DNA of 64,000 nt, taken from Onthophagus taurus. Taxonomy: Eukaryota > Arthropoda > Insecta > Coleoptera > Scarabaeidae. Each line of letters opens with the position of its first letter. Positions within the stretch are counted from its first letter, which is position 1. The stretch spans positions 372,001 through 436,000 of the forward strand of contig NW_027248939.1 of NCBI RefSeq assembly GCF_036711975.1. Direction: 5' to 3'. Made by a program: the position numbers and the translations under genes. The notes below the pieces were generated by a model, which saw only the letters and a program-made list of their open reading frames with translations, made no database searches and was not told the origin of the DNA. This document shows positions 10,118 to 20,691 of the stretch, piece by piece.

Positions 10118-10485
10118 TTTACCATCATTTAAAAAATAATAAAAATAGTCTCCAAGATTCTGGAGTTTATAAAGTCAACTGCAAAGAATGCAATAGTGCA
10201 TATATTGGGCAAACAGGTCGTAGACATCATTTAAGATTACAGGAACATAAAATAAAACTAATTCTAACATACATATTCAAACACAGTCAATTAACTGGTC
10301 ATATTATCGAGTTCGATAACACGAAACTTTTATATAATTGCCAAAAAGGGTTTAAACTGGATCTTTTGGAAACATTTAAAATCGATAATCATCGGAGAAA
10401 TAAAAAAGTAAATCTTTTCAACGATCAAGTTGACACTTTTTACACCGCATTCATTCCTAACAAAAAGCAAAAAAAGAAGAACTAA
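10118..10485 (+). pseudogene. Penelope-like GIY-YIG endonuclease fragment
   Basis: The open frame from 10015 to 10485 begins in antisense LINE sequence; the Penelope part starts near 10118. It encodes a GIY-YIG-type nuclease start (SGVYKVNCKECNSAYIGQTG), followed by RLQEHK and a lysine-rich C-terminus. In Penelope retroelements this domain follows the reverse transcriptase, which is absent here, so the copy is strongly 5'-truncated. Confidence 0.85.
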
Positions 10486-10870
10486 ACAAATAAAATAATT
10501 TTCCGATTTTATCATCGTTTTTATTCATCCGATTTTAATATATAATCGGTTTATTCGAGTAGTGTACTTACTTTTATTGTAAAATTTCCATTATTGTGTG
10601 TTGTGTTCGTCTTGTCGTACGTTTGATTTTAATTTGTAACGTCATTATTTAATTTTATTTTATTTTTATAAAATTCAACATTAACATTTTCTTCATTTAT
10701 GACGTAAGTAATATAATTTTTATAACAAAATTACATTTTGGTGTGATTTTCTTTTTTATTTTCCGCTTGCAAAGATTTTGGGTGATGATGACTTTTATAT
10801 GTCGAAACTGGTTCCAATAAATATTTAAAATATAAGCAAGTAAGAAGTTTTTTTATATTTTTATATGTAT
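10486..10870 (+). repeat. Penelope-like 3' untranslated tail
   Basis: AT-rich sequence following the endonuclease stop. It ends with GTCGAAACTGGTTCCAATAA and an ATATAAGCAAGTAAGAAG motif shared with 4035-4080 and 6850-6910, so it is the 3' end of the same copy. Confidence 0.65.
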
Positions 10871-11551
10871 ATATACATATACATTTTCCCATATATAATA
10901 TAAACTTGCAAAATGAATTCATACAATCAATGTATATACAGTGTTCGCCAAACAGTCAGCAACACCCTGTTTTTTGGTTTCATTACACCCACGTTTCTGA
11001 AATTCTTTTTATATGGGATGTTCATCCTGATCATGGTCGCCACTTCCGGCCCACCGGAAGAAAATAAGAAAATTGTTATTTTAAACTTAACGCTATGGTT
11101 TTTATTACACATTCAAATTCTTAATACAAAAACCAGTTGACTTTAATAAGGATGGTTGATACCATCCCATAGCTTTTCATTTTCTTTTGACAGTTATCAA
11201 TACGTTTTTTTAACTCACATTTCTCAGCCAATGTATAACCAAAAAAGTTGAAAACTTCCATAATTACGCTTCAAATGTTTGCAAATGGAACATAATTAAT
11301 TGTATCAATCTATCTTACGTAGGGTGGCCAAAAATTGTATGTATTGTACTCTATTCTAACAAATAGAGTATTTAATTCCACACAACTTATTAAGAGGAGT
11401 CCCTACACCTATCTGTTACAGTTATTAATTTATAAGGGAACAATATACAAAAGGACATTGTGTATAAGGTAGATCGATACAACATAATTACATCCAATTT
11501 ATGAACATTTGATACGTAATTATACAAATTTATGTAAACTTATAGTTTTCT
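10871..11551. other. No gene seen
   Basis: AT-rich. A TACAGTGTTCGCC motif near 10936 resembles a transposon end, and short open frames on both strands (10913-11140, 10927-11112) lack any recognisable domain. The rest shows no structure. Confidence 0.4.
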
Positions 11552-12343
11552 GCAGAGGATTAAATACTGCTTCTTTTTCCTCTTTTTTCTGTCTTGAAAC
11601 TTAATACTGCTTAAAGAAAGATAAATACAACTTGCTTCGGGTTAAATACTGCTTTCAGACGACTTCATACTGTTTGCAGAATACTTAATGCTGCGGATGG
11701 ACGGCTAAATACTTCTTTCAGAGTATTAAACACTGCTTCAATTAAATATTACTTGAAACGGCTAAACACTGCTTCGAGATGACATGATACTGCGAGCAGA
11801 AGGTTAAATACTGACGACAGAGGGCTAAATACTGCTTGAAAAAGGCTAAATGCAGTTTGCTGCTGGTCAAATACTGCCTCGAAATGACTTAATACTCTTT
11901 GCAGAAGGCTAAAAACTGTTTGTAGAAGACTAAATACTGATTGCAAAGGACTTGACATTAAGGACAAAAGGCTAAACTGCCTGCAAATTGTTAAATACGG
12001 CTTCCAGATTACTTTAAGCTTTTGCAGAAGACTTAATACATTTTGCAGAAGACTAAATATTTATTGCACAAGACTCAATACTACAGACAGAGGACAAAAT
12101 ACTGTATACACAGCATTAAATGCTACTTCCACAAGTGTTTATACTGTTTGCAGAAAACTATATACTGTTTGTAGAATACATAATATTGAGGGCAGAAGGC
12201 TAAATAATTCTTTGAAGAACAGTTAATACAGTTTACAGGAGACTAAATACTGATTCTAGAAGACTGATTACTGCTTTCAGAAGGCTCAATATGACTTTCA
12301 GAAGTCGAAATATTGCTGGCAAAATACTTACCACTGCTGTAAG
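11552..12343. repeat. Degenerate 21-bp minisatellite
   Basis: About 35 units with a 21-bp period; a representative unit is CTGCTTGCAGAAGACTAAAT plus A. Unit boundaries are marked by recurring ACTG and CTAAATA words. Units differ from each other at several positions, so the array is old. Because 21 is a multiple of three, parts stay open on the minus strand (for example 11967-11749), giving a seven-residue pattern such as LQSVFSL and LQTVFSL. No start context or homology supports a gene. Confidence 0.85.
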
Positions 12344-12617
12344 GTATGACTAAGTGGGTATAAATGTCATTAATATTAAGTAGATTATAAGTAGAAAGTC
12401 AATTAATAAAGTTGATATGGAACACAAGAAGGTTAGTTGTTGCAACCATGTTTCCATTAAGTTTAGAATCAGTAGAGTATAAATGAATGTAATAAGAAAA
12501 GAGTATACGAGACTGTGAACACGTCATTCCATGTAGTAAATACAAACGTTAATTATCCAAAGAGATTTTTACTACATACTCTTCATTAAAACTCAAGAAT
12601 AACATAAGTTATTACAT
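12341..12617 (+). repeat. Candidate LTR with primer-binding site
   Basis: The stretch begins TGTAAGG and ends GTTATTACA, giving the short TGTAA/TTACA inverted ends typical of LTRs. It is followed at once by TGGCGATCCTGCCAG, a plausible tRNA primer-binding site of Ty3/gypsy type. No second LTR and no gag or pol follows; only about 220 bp of possible internal sequence remains before a MITE. Confidence 0.45.
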
Positions 12618-12839
12618 GGCGATCCTGCCAGTGCGATTCAGCGGAAGAAATTATGGGGAAACAAATGCCCAAAGAAGTAAATGAATAAATCAAAAAATCA
12701 GCGAAGTTTCCACTGCTACCATCCTAAGGGTAATTGGATTCGCCGGAGTTGCTATTTTCTTTATTTGCTGTTGCTGCGTCAGGTTTGAGGAAGTTAGGCA
12801 GAATTTTAATTTAAAATATCATGCTACTAGAAACATTAG
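12618..12839 (+). other. Possible remnant of the internal LTR-element region
   Basis: One frame at about 12722-12800 encodes a hydrophobic stretch (VIGFAGVAIFFICCCC) resembling a membrane segment near the 3' end of some retroelements. It has no start and is too short to assign. Confidence 0.25.
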
Positions 12840-12967
12840 TACCGTAAAATGGGGCTAAATTGTGCCTCCATGGTGAGAATGTGCCACACGGTTATTTTAC
12901 ATATCCACATACTACGAAAGTAAGGAGGAAAACCATAGGAAGCACAATTTCACCCCATTTTACGTTA
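12840..12967. repeat. 128-bp MITE
   Basis: The ends TACCGTAAAATGGGG (left) and CCCCATTTTACGTTA (right) are inverted over about 26 bp and flanked by TA, as in Tc1/mariner-derived MITEs. No coding capacity. Confidence 0.7.
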
Positions 12968-13011
12968 TGTTAAAGATTAAATGTAAACCACACAACAATA
13001 TAGAACACCAA

Positions 13012-13395
13012 CAATGGAAATTAGAAACACTATCGGCACGGTAAAGGATGTTATAAACTTTTTTAGGAAATCCACAATACTCAGGAATTCAATGCCTAAT
13101 CTTTCACGACTGTGTGAGACTAATTAGTCTGAAAAATACAAAAGAATTCGATATGATACATCCTTGAGATTGTCAAAGCATTTCAAAAACTATCTATCGA
13201 AAGAGACTACGCCAACAAAAACTGGTCATTAGTTGCATTCAGATGCTATTAAATCCTCATTACTTGTTGCTTTAGCTGTAATAGTAAAATACACGGGTGC
13301 AAGTTTGATGAAGTCGCAAGAACAACTTAATTAATGTTCTGCTACAATATCTGGTCTCTTATCAGCAGCTTGTGGTTTTCCATTACCAAAATCTA
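13012..13395 (+). pseudogene. hAT-type transposase relic (P52rIPK-like)
   Basis: The reading frame from 13017 encodes NTIGTVKDVINFFRKSTILR, then LSRLCETN, a TAG stop, and SEKYKRIR. This matches the LCETRWSxKYKSIR region of hAT-family proteins of the KIAA0766/P52rIPK/ZMYM type, with the tryptophan codon changed to TAG. Sequence to about 13395 can be read in shifted frames as the continuation. It is a short broken fragment; family assignment rests on this one motif. Confidence 0.5.
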
Positions 13396-13889
13396 GTCTT
13401 CTGACCCTCCATTAGCAGCACCTTCCGTTAACAAGTCTACTTCTCTTTTCTACAAATAGTCTCAAGTTTTTTGTAAGCATTATCTAATCTTCTGCAAATA
13501 GTATCTATACTTCTATTTGCATAATATATACTTGGATATCGATCTTGACTCAAGGTCATTACATACCTTCACTCCTGAAACCTCAAGATCAAGGTTATGT
13601 AGTGTGACTTCTGTTCAGCGCAGTTCGGTGTGGTCTCTCTACGCAGATTTAATCGATAATCAAGTTCTAAACTGAACTCTTTCTTAGATGTAATAGTCGA
13701 ACACACGCACGCACAAATTTATTAGGATTCTTTAGTCAGCTCTCCCGTATAGCCCCTATAGACTCATCACTTACCGATAGCCTACCAGAATTAGGTTTAT
13801 CCAATAAATCGCCAACATCTTTCAGCTGCTTATCTCACCGATTATTGTTATTTCTATGGTGTATCTTGATAAGAAACGACACACAAATG
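13396..13889. other. No gene seen
   Basis: Mixed sequence without long open frames. An imperfect inverted pair (GATCTTGACTCAAGGTCATTA versus CTCAAGATCAAGGTTATGTA) lies at about 13540-13600. Nothing else recognised. Confidence 0.4.
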
Positions 13890-14335
13890 ATAAAAACATC
13901 CTTGAAAATACACCTTCAAACCTTGCCTGATAGACACGAAGAGGAAGAAGACAGTCAAATTCTAAAAATGACGCTCCGAGAGAAACAAAAGGAAGCGGTA
14001 GAACCTACAAAATTAGAGGACATTAAACAAGCTATCAAAGCACAAAGAAATAACAAGATGCCCAGTATTGATAACCTTCCTCCAGAGCTGTACAAGCTAG
14101 GGGGCGAACACATGAACTGCATTCACTTTTCTCCAAAATATGGAGAGAAGAAAATTTGTCACAGAAAACTTAATCGACGAATATCAAGCTGGTTTTAAAA
14201 AAGAACACTCCACAATCAATCAGCTTTTCTTAGTGAACAAATTTTGAGCAAGGCTTGGAAATAGAACGTAGATGTATACAACCTTTTCGTGGATTTCAAA
14301 TGGTGTTTTACCAATAGCCCTCTAATATGTACTAT
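13890..14335 (+). pseudogene. LINE reverse transcriptase relic
   Basis: The frame encodes EPTKLEDIKQAIKAQRNNK, then SIDNLPPELYKLGGEHM (13998-14115). A shifted frame then gives ENLIDEYQAGFKKEHSTIN and QLFLVN. These correspond to the KAPGxDxIPxELLK and YQAGFRxGRSTxDQ motifs of non-LTR reverse transcriptases. Stops and frameshifts break it, and it ends at the junction with the Ty3/gypsy element. Confidence 0.7.
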
Positions 14336-14345
14336 TTAACGCTTC

Positions 14346-14737
14346 TTGCAACTTTCGAACGATACCAACATTCGGGACGTTCAATGGACAATTTGCTTAA
14401 GACAGGTTTTATTATTCTATTTACTCCTTCAACTTGACCGTTGCCTCTGGGAATGCCAGTCGCCAGAGTCAGGATTCCCAAACACACTTCTTTGTAATTC
14501 GAGTTTATCGATGACTTCTTTTATCGATGTTGTTTTGGTTGGGTATATCCACACAAACTTTGTAAAAGAATCAATAACAACAAATAGGTATTTATATCCC
14601 TTTTCCGTCTTCATCATTGGACCTAAATGATCCACATGATATGTTTGTAGAGGAGCATCGCCTTTTTCAATAGGATTCAGATAACCTTGTTGCTTACCAA
14701 ACCTCCGGTCGCAAAGAATACAAGGTATACAATTACA
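14346..14737 (-). pseudogene. Ty3/gypsy integrase core
   Basis: Encodes CIPCILCDRRFGKQQGYLNP, then YHVDHLGPMMKTEKGYKYLF (first catalytic Asp) and VVIDSFTKFVWIYPTK. A deletion around 14470 removes the second catalytic region. The third, GNGQVEGVNRIIKP with the catalytic Glu, survives in another frame near 14440. The amino-terminal zinc region lies on the far side of the insertion, at 16922-17080. Confidence 0.75.
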
Positions 14738-14739
14738 TA

Positions 14740-16921
14740 CAGTGCTAGCGTAAAGTAACCCCCCCCCCCCCTGTTTAACTTCCGAACAAATTGAGATATC
14801 ACTATGAACAAAAAAACATCAGTTTCTATATTTTATCAGCACAAATATTTTCTTATGGAAAATTTTGCCATCACTTTTAGTTTTTCCGGAAAATAGATCA
14901 ACTTTGTTTTTTTAAATGGAACACCCAGTATATTATGGTATCTTCCGAAAGATGAAAACAATACGAATCCAACGGTACCTCACAATCAAATATCGGTTTA
15001 TTAGTTTTTCGCATAAAAATTAAACAAAATGCGGAATTTTGCCGGAAAAACCAACGTATCTTCGTCGACTACCTGTCGAAATGCAATCGGCCAGGTAAAT
15101 GGTGGACGGTAGGTTAACGGTCGGTATACGCTCGAGCTAAGACGGATTTAAAATTGCAAGTTCAATTACTTATTTTTTTTTAGAAATGAAATAAAAGTTG
15201 TTTGGAAGTATATTAAATTTATGAATTAATCATATTTTATCAAAAAATATTTATAAAGAAAAAAAGTCAATATAAGAAATGAAATTTTCTTATTAAAGAT
15301 TTTGCTAGTATAGGTAACGGTTGAAAAATTTGCTTAGTGTTGTTATTGAATAATAAAAGAATTTTTTATTTATTAAGAATCAAATATTATGTAAATTGTT
15401 CGATATGATTACCTTGAACTTCTAGGCAGTGGTACCATCTTTGTAGTGTTTCCTCTCTCACACGGCTTAACATGTGATCAATATTTTGGCAGACGTCAAT
15501 AATTTTTTGTTTTAAATCCTCAATACTACCCAACGGAATTTCATATACCTTGGATTTTAAATAACCCCATAAAAAGAAATCTAAAGGTGTCAGATCTGGT
15601 GATCTTGTTGTCCATTAAAATTTTTATCAAGATAATTTTGTACCATTGGCGCATAATGTGGAGGTGCTCCGTCTTGATGAAACACTAGTTCCATTTCAAA
15701 ATCGTCAGAATTCTGTTGTACAATTTGCAAAAAAAACATTTACTTTCTAATGAAATTGAGTGATAACGTCACGATATTCATGTGGATTAACATCACGCCG
15801 ATGCAATTTTCCACCCAAAAAGAAAGTACATTCATCACTGAAACAAATATGTTTCAAGTATAATCGATTTCGTTCAACCATATTTGTCATTAGCTCACAA
15901 AATTCTGTTCTTCTATATCAGGGTCATCTTCTGTTAATTCATGAAGCATTTTTATTTAAAATGGATGATATTTATTCTTCTTTACGTATTTCCACGTCTT
16001 CCAACAACGACGCGGAAATATTTAACACATCACACGTTGATGCGATAGCAGCAGACGACATCATGGGCACATTAAATACTTCTGTTAATATCTGACGACC
16101 AGTTCTTTTGCGGTCTTCGACGCTTCCAGTTTCCAAAAACTTATTCACAAGCTCTCTTAAATATTTTCGACTAATTGGATGTTCAGGAAATCGTTCCTTA
16201 AATTGTCGCCCTGTTTCATGTAGAATTCTGTTAGCACGAGCGAATATTAAAATTGCTTCGATATTGTGCTCTAAACTCCTTCTAGCCATTTTGATCTCGA
16301 ATTTCTTTGGTTATACTTGGTCGGGTAGAATTCAAAGATAGAAATGAAGGAATATATTTGCATGCTGCCTTAAATACAAAATTTCAAAGTACCTACAAAC
16401 TTTAAAATTGTTGTTATGACAATTTTTTCTTAGAAGTTTTAAAAAGAACTTTCTTTTTATCCTTTTCTTGTATTGATTGTTTCATAAAAACATTCTAAAA
16501 GAATTGCTGATTTTAACCCTGCTTAATCCGAGCGTAGACCGACCTTTAACTGACCGTCCACCATTTATCTGGCCCATTGTATCTCGACAGGTAGTCAACG
16601 AAGATACGTTGGTTTTTCCGGCGAAATTCCGCATTTTGTTTAATTTTTATGTAAAAAACTAATAAACCGATATTTGATTGTGAGGTATCGTTGAATTCGT
16701 ATTGTTTTATTCTTTCGAAAGATACCATAATATACTGGGTGTTCCATTTAAAAAAACAAAGCTGTTCCATTTTCCGGAAAAACTAAAAGTGATACCAAAA
16801 TTTTCCATAAGAAAATATTTGTGCTGATGAAATATAGAAACTGACGTTTTTTTGTTCATATTGATATCTCAATCTGTTCAGAAGTTAAACAGGGGAGGGG
16901 GGTTACTTTACGCTAGCACTG
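14740..16921 (-). mobile_element. Tc1/mariner-type element with about 415-bp inverted repeats
   Basis: The ends read CAGTGCTAGCGTAAAGTAAC inward from each side and are flanked by TA target copies (14738-14739, 16922-16923). Inverted repeats extend about 415 bp (14740-15155 and 16507-16921) at roughly 90% identity. One arm has a run of about 13 C. The element interrupts the integrase of the surrounding Ty3/gypsy copy. The interior has a broken transposase gene on the minus strand. Confidence 0.85.
15390..16289 (-). pseudogene. Tc1/mariner-type transposase (helix-turn-helix plus DDE)
   Basis: The start (16289) encodes MARRSLEHNIEAILIFARAN and RQFKERFPEHPISRKYLREL, then KFLETGSVEDRKRTGRQ. This is the helix-turn-helix N-terminus seen in insect DUF4817-type transposases. 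About 15700-15620 encodes MELVFHQDGAPPHYAP, carrying the second catalytic Asp. The middle (first Asp) is deleted and several stops follow, so it is non-functional. Confidence 0.75.
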
Positions 16922-17870
16922 TATAACTCTTCGAATTTTATCCTCCAGTTGCGGTATATAGTATTCTCGTTCAAGCAAATCTTTTGTCTTCTTTATAGCG
17001 AAATGACTATAATGACTATATATAAATGACCATCGTCGTGTGCATTCTTAATAATTTGATAGTGCATATTAGTATGAACCACTATAAGTTGTAATCCATT
17101 TTTGTTATAGCTTTGATTTGATCATCTTCTCGTTGTGAAATCTGTAATTTCTCTAGTGTACTGTTTTGAATCAACATCGTTATTGGATTTCTGCTTAATG
17201 TGTCACAGTGTTTCATTCGTGAACCTGGTCGGTGTTGTATCACATAGTTAAACTCTTCCAACAATAAAGCTTATCGAGCTACTCTGGTACACAAATCTTT
17301 TTTGTTCATAGTGGTCGTAAACGCCGCACAGTCTGTTACTATTTTAAACGGTATCCCAAGTAAGGTATACACGAAATTTCTTCAAAGCCTGCACAATGGT
17401 CAAAAGTTCCAATTCGTGTAGCTGTGGTATTTTCTTTGTGCATCATTTGTTTTTCTGCTCCACCTACCCTGCCCCAATAGACAGGGTGCAGTTCACCATT
17501 TTCACCACTTCTCTGTAATAATATCGCGCCAAATCCGTCTAGTATCACCTCTCTAAGTATGTTGTTTAAATAACGTTGGAAAACTGTTGGAGAAATAGAC
17601 AATACAAATGGCGTCTTCAGAAATTCACTGTCCCCTGGGCGTCACGAAAGATGTATATTTGACACTGTCTTCTGCTACAGGTACATGGAAAAAGCCATTT
17701 CTAAGATACAGGGTAGTAAATATTTTTGCTCCTGCTACTTGATCAATTTGATCTTCCACAAATGGAAGAGGATAGCGATAATTATTTTCTTGTTTAATCT
17801 TCGGTAGTCAATGCACATAGTAGTGGCCTTCCTTTTTCTTTACTATGTGTATCTGCTATCTATGCCACTT
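16922..17870 (-). pseudogene. Ty3/gypsy RT palm to integrase zinc region
   Basis: From right to left on the minus strand: an RT block with MCIDYRRLNK (near 17815), YPLPFVEDQIDQVAGAKIFT, then FLKTPFVLSISPTVFQRYLN (17640-17560); a short RNase H region (17602-17339); the RNase H end EFNYVIQHRPGSRMKHCDTL (17264-17082); and the start of the integrase zinc domain. The catalytic YxDD region is missing, and multiple frameshifts and stops are present. Confidence 0.7.
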
Positions 17871-18095
17871 GACACTTAGGCCGGCGAGGAATCAGTTTTA
17901 CTTTAGAAACCGAACGTGTCAAACGTAAACCGCGTGCAATGTCTCGCAGTCGTCTCTGTGTTTTTCTTTCTTTTTTCGGTCTCTGTGAGTTTAAACCAAA
18001 GAAAAAATTTATTCGAAGTTAAGTTGGATTTCATTTAGGTCAATTATTCGATTGGTCAGCATTATTGCAGCCGCTATGTCCTGTAGCATGATTAG
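17871..18095. other. Insertion or rearrangement inside the Ty3/gypsy RT
   Basis: The RT frame departs from the expected sequence after SSSNYASLIML (about 18095) and resumes at MCIDYRRLN (about 17815). The intervening 200 bp has no RT similarity, is GC-richer in places and was not identified. Confidence 0.4.
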
Positions 18096-18725
18096 ACTAG
18101 CATAATTGGAACTACTAGGCCTAATTATTCCTTCTTTTAACCATTCGCCAATTTGTTTATCAACTTCACCCTTTTCGGAATGAGAAAGTCGTCTTGGATG
18201 TTGATATACAGGAACATCGTCTTTCAAAATTATTTTAGTTTGTATACTATTAGTTACTTGATTAAATCCTCTTATGGGATTATAGTCCTGAATGATACTT
18301 CCAATCTTGAATTTGCAGCTAGGCGTACCAATGTCTAAATCACATCCACTGTTTATCAATAATATGTTGTTTACTTCCAAATCGTCAATTTCCAACTCTT
18401 GATTCACTTCGAGACTCTTTACTTCAACACTATTGTGATTGATTGTCAACGTGACACTGTTCAAGATAGGCTTGTCAATAATTAAATCCATAGGTATGGA
18501 ATCATCACTAAGTACATGTACTTCAGTAATAAAATCGCAATCGTCGACATGCATTCTTCCTTTAAATTTTCCAATAGTTTTAACAGCATTAGTTCCTATA
18601 CCCTTAATTTGTACTGGATTTAAGTCTAACTGTGGTGAACCCATTCGAATATATTCGCTTGCTTTTAAAATATTGAAATCACTTCCGGTATCTACGAAAC
18701 CTGCAACGATCTTTCGCATTTTCAA
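18009..18725 (-). pseudogene. Ty3/gypsy protease and RT start
   Basis: A 238-codon frame with the aspartic-protease motif FVDTGSDFNILKA near its start. It is followed by a linker and the RT entry region (IQTKIILKDDVPVYQHPRRL, then EWLKEGIIRPSSSNYAS). The last about 30 codons come from the foreign sequence. It is the best-preserved part of this element. Confidence 0.8.
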
Positions 18726-18734
18726 TAGATATTG

Positions 18735-19215
18735 AGTGACTGTTTCGTCTTTTTGATTTGCTCTTGCGGTAAATACTCATTTTATGAAGTGGAACCCCTT
18801 AGACTTCGCTTAAATTCGTCCTTTAATTTGTTTTTACACATTCCATGTTGAAACCTTTCTTTCTGGCTTCATATACAAACGTGCATTTTAATAATCCATA
18901 GATTAGTTTCTCAACGTCGCTCCATCCCATCAACATAGTATCTTAAAATTTTTCCACCCACTTCTCAATCGAACAACCATCACCTCCATCAAATGTACTA
19001 ACCGTGTCTTCAACATCTTTAAAAGTCAACACAAATTTTGGATTCATCTTTGGATGCTGATTGTGTGAGTAACCACTCGATTTACTTTCGTCGTCTATTG
19101 AATTTTTACTTTCGTTATCGATAACTGCATTTACACATGCATCGTGTTGTGGTAACGTTACAGGTTCATCGTCTTCTTCGTCATTTTCATCTGCTTTACA
19201 TTGATCTTTTAAAAG
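18735..19215 (-). pseudogene. Ty3/gypsy gag remnant
   Basis: On the minus strand, the blocks MNPKFVLTFKDVEDTVSTF, DGGDGCSIEKWVEKF and LMGWSDVEKLIYGLLKC match the gag-like capsid start of Ty3/gypsy elements. Stops break the frame. An acidic N-terminal stretch (DENDEEDDEP) precedes it. Confidence 0.6.
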
Positions 19216-19640
19216 TTCTAAATTCGAAAGTTTTCAAAAATATATATATAACAGGCTTTTATTGATTTTATAGAAGCTAAATATTTCGTTCGATAGACAG
19301 TATGATCCCTAAGCTCGTCATGTTTATAAATAATCGATAGCAAACGTCGAAAGAAATGAAGTAATAAAAAAACAAGCGACTTATCTTTCTATCTAACGTC
19401 TTAGCGTCGTCGCCGTCTAGCTGTTTTGTCGTGCCGTTCGTCGTGGTTCCTGTCCTGCGCTGGTCCAACTGCCTAAATGTCGCCTCACTGCCGGCTTTTC
19501 CTCTTCCGTCTTTTTCTCTTCTTCAGGTCTTTTCGTCTTCCGTCTTTTTCTCGTCTTGTCTTAACGTCTTCTTTTGCTTTTTCTTGGTCTACTGTTTTTT
19601 TCACACATTGCGTTGTCCGTAATCGCGGTTCAGCCCCCAA
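19216..19640 (-). other. Ty3/gypsy 5' leader, no clear gene
   Basis: CT-rich on the plus strand. Near 19635 the minus strand reads TTTTTGGGGGCTGAACCGCG directly after the candidate LTR, in the place of a primer-binding site. No protein-coding frame was recognised. Confidence 0.4.
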
Positions 19641-19910
19641 AAATTAACAAAACCCCACTTGTTCTTAATTAATTTATTATTTCTATTAACAATTAAAGTT
19701 TCATTTGATTAACTCATTTCAACACAACACGTCTTTACTGTTTGCTTATCGTCTTCTAACCTCTGCTTCTCAACTTCTTCTCTCATCTCCCATCTGCTTC
19801 TATCGATCGACCCGAGCCCTTGACCGAGTACACTCGAAGGGTTTCGAGTCTTCCCGAATCTTTCCTACATATATGACTCTATCAATAGAAAATGACTACC
19901 AGATACTACA
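19641..19910 (-). repeat. Candidate 5' LTR of the Ty3/gypsy element
   Basis: On the minus strand it begins near TGTAGTATCTGG (19910) and ends near GGGGTTTTGTTA (19643), just before the leader. It includes an AATAAATTAATTAAG polyadenylation-like block. No matching second LTR lies in the window, so the boundaries are approximate. Confidence 0.45.
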
Positions 19911-19954
19911 CTAGCTACCATAAGGGCTACCATGAATTTTACAATGGCGACAGA

Positions 19955-20440
19955 TAGAATATAAAATGACCCAAATGGATGTCGGGAGAGCAAACTCACT
20001 AAGAAATGAATCCGTGCAAATAGCAGCCTATTCCGGCGATATTAACATCATCTTTCGCAGGACAGAAGACGCAGCAGATGCGTCACACACAACTTAAAAG
20101 AGAAACGAAGAACGTTGGTCTTGAAATAAATAAACATTATAGACAAGAAGGCAGGTAAACCATTATAGCAATATTATATGCCGAGGAAATGTTGAAGAAG
20201 TAAGTATCTTTACGAACAGGATATCAAATTCAACACAGAAGGATCGGCAGAACCATAAATACAAAATAGAATATCGACCGCGCACAGAACTTACTTTGCC
20301 CTATCAACTGTATATATTGTGCTATAAATGCGAGACATGGATTATGATAGAGAACGCAAAGAAAAGAAATAGAAATAGAAAGTTCAGAAATAGAGAATAT
20401 TGTTAATACTCTTCAATCTGTTAACATATTTTCGTTAGGA
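19955..20440 (+). pseudogene. LINE reverse transcriptase relic
   Basis: The frame encodes NESVQIAAYSGDINIIFRRT, then EDAADA, and a shifted frame follows. This corresponds to the YADDIDIIGRT block and the following helix of insect endonuclease-RT LINEs, with the first catalytic Asp region altered (YSGDI). It is a short decayed piece ending near the dehydrogenase leader. Confidence 0.6.
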
Positions 20441-20691
20441 AGCCATAGAACGATTAAAAATCAGCTTGCTGCATCCGAAATTTTAAACTTAAAAAAAACA
20501 TCAATTTTCCACATCTTTCTTTAAACCTTATTATTGTCCCCCTCTATGTTTTCGGCTTTCAACGCTCATGCGTATCAATAGTTTGTTTCCAACTTAAAGA
20601 ATTGGGTTGGAGGGGATCATTTAGAGCTTGTATATTACGTTGGTTCCGGTTAAGGTCATCTAAAATAACTTTTTGCTTAGATTTAGCGATT

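Larger units (their letters stand above)
14340..19910 (-). mobile_element. Decayed Ty3/gypsy retrotransposon, interrupted
   Basis: The minus strand carries, from right to left, a candidate LTR, gag, protease, the start of reverse transcriptase, RT/RNase H remnants and integrase. The integrase is split by a Tc1/mariner-type element (14740-16921), and the RT by a shorter unidentified insertion around 17870-18090. The left LTR is missing. Every domain has stops or frameshifts, so it is an old copy. Confidence 0.8.

Noticed and set aside
10913-11140. Possible small membrane protein
   Set aside because: Hydrophobic only because of AT-rich codons. The opposite strand is equally open, and a transposon-end motif lies within it.
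11749-11967. 72-residue minus-strand frame with seven-residue repeats
   Set aside because: Produced by the 21-bp minisatellite. Stops interrupt neighbouring units and there is no promoter or homology.
11552-12343. CRISPR-like array
   Set aside because: Units are contiguous 21-bp repeats without spacers, in a eukaryotic genome.
14760-14772. Run of about 13 C
   Set aside because: Lies in the inverted repeat of a transposon. The other arm has a G-rich equivalent of different length, so it looks like simple slippage.
19431-19622. Ser/Phe/Leu-rich 63-residue frame
   Set aside because: CT-rich low-complexity leader of the antisense Ty3/gypsy element.
20602-20691. Upstream 30 codons of the dehydrogenase frame
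   Set aside because: No similarity to the family. Starting at 20692 places the membrane anchor at the N-terminus, as in relatives.
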